A stretch of DNA of 35,392 nt. Origin: Flavobacteriaceae bacterium (GTDB lineage: Bacteria; Bacteroidota; Bacteroidia; Flavobacteriales; Flavobacteriaceae). Positions 34,091 to 35,392 of this stretch are shown here, one piece after another. The notes under the pieces were generated by a model. The model had not been told where the DNA came from and searched no databases. It saw only the letters and a program-made list of their open reading frames with translations. The stretch spans positions 1 through 35,392 of the forward strand of contig JAAZVG010000002.1 in NCBI GenBank assembly GCA_018623655.1, read 5' to 3'. A program made the translations under genes and the position numbers. Positions within the stretch are counted from its first letter, which is position 1. Each line of letters begins with the position of its first letter.

Positions 34091-35392
34091 TTGAAAATTA
34101 GACTGGATTCAATACGGTCTCTTTGTGTACTGTTTGCCTTCTTTGTAATCCCATTCACTCTGGCACAGAAATTACCTGCATTGTCCCCTTATGGGATCGA
34201 AGAGATTTATCAGTATGATCCTGTTCATAATCGATACGAGCTATTACCTTCTGTGTCGGGAAAAGTAGTAGGTTATCCAAGGTATTTAAGTTTCACGCAA
34301 TATTACGAGGCGCTTCGAGCTCAGATAATTAAGTCTAATTACCAAACAAAAACGGATGCGCTTTCGAAAGTAAATGATACGGTAACTGACGCACGTGAGG
34401 ATTTACTACCAACCTATTATGTTAATTCTGCTTTTTTTGAATCCATATTTGGTGGTAATACCATAACAGTGGACGCTTCAGGAGGCTTTTCACTTGACCT
34501 AGGTGCTCTTAGTCAGAAATCAGAAAATCCATCTGTTTCTGTTCGTAATCAAAGAAGTACCGTTCTTGATATTGATCAGCAATTCGATTTAAATGTTGAT
34601 GCGCAAGTTGGAGAACGTTTACGAGTTCAAGCAAATATGGACTCTCGCTCGAGCTTTGATTTTCAAAACTTGTTTAAAATAGAGTATAACCCAAATGAAG
34701 ACGATTTAATTCGGAATATTGAGTTTGGTAATGTGAGTATGCCGCTCAATAGTAGTTTAATGACTGGGGCTCAGAATTTATTTGGACTCAAAACTGATTT
34801 ACAGTTTGGGCGTACCTCTGTGACCGCCGTTTATGCAGAACAGCGATCTCAGCGCAATACAATTAGTACTCAAAATGGTTCTGTGGTCAATGAATTCGAA
34901 TTGACCGCGCTCGATTATGAGGAGAACACTCACTTTTTCCTAAGTCAACATTTTAGAGACGCCTATGATCTAGCACTTAAGAATTATCCCTTCATCGCTT
35001 CTAATATTCAAATAACGCGAATTGAAGTATGGGTGACCAATCGATCACAACAAACAGAGAATGTTAGGCAAATTGTAGGCTTTCAAGACCTCGGTGAATA
35101 CGATCCTGACAAGGTTAGGTTTAACGGGCCACAGAGTTTTTTTACGGCTACTGAGTCATTACCCGATAATAAGGCCAACTTACTCAATCCAAATTCGATA
35201 GGAGGTGAAGGTCTTCCCAGTTCAATAAGAACTGTGGCTGGTGCCGCCTCTGGATTAAGTTTGTTAGGCGAGCCTTTAGTAAACGGCTTAGACTATGCTT
35301 CTTTGGAAAATGCGCGAAAGTTAGAAGCCGGTTTAGATTATTCGTTCCACCGGCAGTTAGGTTACATCTCTCTTAATCAGCCATTGGCCACA
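34091..35392 (+). CDS. sprA: SprA, type IX secretion/gliding outer-membrane protein, N-terminal part (runs off window edge)
   Basis: Giant outer-membrane beta-barrel that forms the T9SS translocon. The first 434 codons are present and open to the window end. A signal peptide is visible (hydrophobic core VLFAFFVIPFTLAQ, cleavage after about residue 25). Then come the SprA-specific stretches ESIFGGNTITVDASGG, LDIDQQFDLNVDAQVGERL, FDFQNLFKIEYNP and the highly conserved FGNVSMPLNSSLMTGAQNLFG. The start is a TTG at 34091: in this frame a stop occurs at 34076-34078, no ATG lies upstream of the signal peptide, and the first in-frame ATG is about 180 codons downstream. It begins one base after the ruvA stop, suggesting coupling. 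Confidence 0.93.
   Translation, partial: MKIRLDSIRSLCVLFAFFVIPFTLAQKLPALSPYGIEEIYQYDPVHNRYELLPSVSGKVVGYPRYLSFTQYYEALRAQIIKSNYQTKTDALSKVNDTVTDAREDLLPTYYVNSAFFESIFGGNTITVDASGGFSLDLGALSQKSENPSVSVRNQRSTVLDIDQQFDLNVDAQVGERLRVQANMDSRSSFDFQNLFKIEYNPNEDDLIRNIEFGNVSMPLNSSLMTGAQNLFGLKTDLQFGRTSVTAVYAEQRSQRNTISTQNGSVVNEFELTALDYEENTHFFLSQHFRDAYDLALKNYPFIASNIQITRIEVWVTNRSQQTENVRQIVGFQDLGEYDPDKVRFNGPQSFFTATESLPDNKANLLNPNSIGGEGLPSSIRTVAGAASGLSLLGEPLVNGLDYASLENARKLEAGLDYSFHRQLGYISLNQPLAT

Noticed and set aside
1..35392. Mobile elements, prophage, CRISPR arrays, defence or biosynthetic islands
   Set aside because: No transposase, integrase, repeat-spacer array or atypical gene block was seen; every gene is a recognisable core or phylum-typical gene.

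Overview
The window reads as chromosomal core sequence from a member of the Bacteroidota, most likely a Flavobacteriales bacterium. Four things point there: (1) promoters of the phylum type, TTTG - about 19 nt - TAnnTTTG, with no obvious Shine-Dalgarno sequences before the start codons; (2) an alternative complex III operon (actABCDEF) running straight into coxB-coxA; (3) the start of sprA, the outer-membrane channel of the type IX secretion/gliding system; (4) a DUF2723 GT-C membrane protein and the gene order pyrH-tsf-rpsB-rpsI-rplM-polA. I see no mobile elements, CRISPR arrays, rRNA, prophage genes or broken genes. No gene-free stretch exceeds 300 bases; the longest is about 190 bases, upstream of the act operon.

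Layout. 1-5852 (minus strand): polA, then rplM-rpsI, rpsB, tsf and the start of pyrH, transcribed right to left, with hairpin terminators after rpsI and tsf and a clear promoter before rplM. 5920-7513 (plus): a membrane-anchored metallophosphoesterase with an internal Tat-like motif, then a thioredoxin-fold protein without the CxxC pair. 7510-10761 (minus): a large DUF2723 putative protein glycosyltransferase. 10806-15416 (plus): promoter, tRNA-Gln(TTG), two hairpins, then rimP-nusA-infB. 15413-15820 (minus): a small exported SPOR-domain protein. 15948-27402 (plus): the respiratory operon actA-F, coxB, coxA, closed by a terminator. 27438-35392 (plus): ruvB-queG, a sodium:solute symporter, maeB, ruvA and the first 434 codons of sprA.

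How the genes work together. The left block makes ribosomal proteins and EF-Ts, and the middle block couples ribosome maturation, transcription elongation and translation initiation (RimP, NusA, IF2). The act/cox block encodes a quinol:cytochrome c oxidoreductase plus the two core subunits of its partner oxidase. ruvA and ruvB, the Holliday-junction motor subunits, lie about 5 kb apart.

I did not find a wholly undescribed system. The observations most worth following are: a DNA polymerase I whose proofreading site has lost three of five catalytic residues; a metallophosphoesterase that seems to combine Sec-type membrane helices with a Tat segment; a tRNA-hairpin-rimP-nusA-infB arrangement resembling the metY-led nusA operon of E. 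coli; and a histidine-rich loop in ActF.
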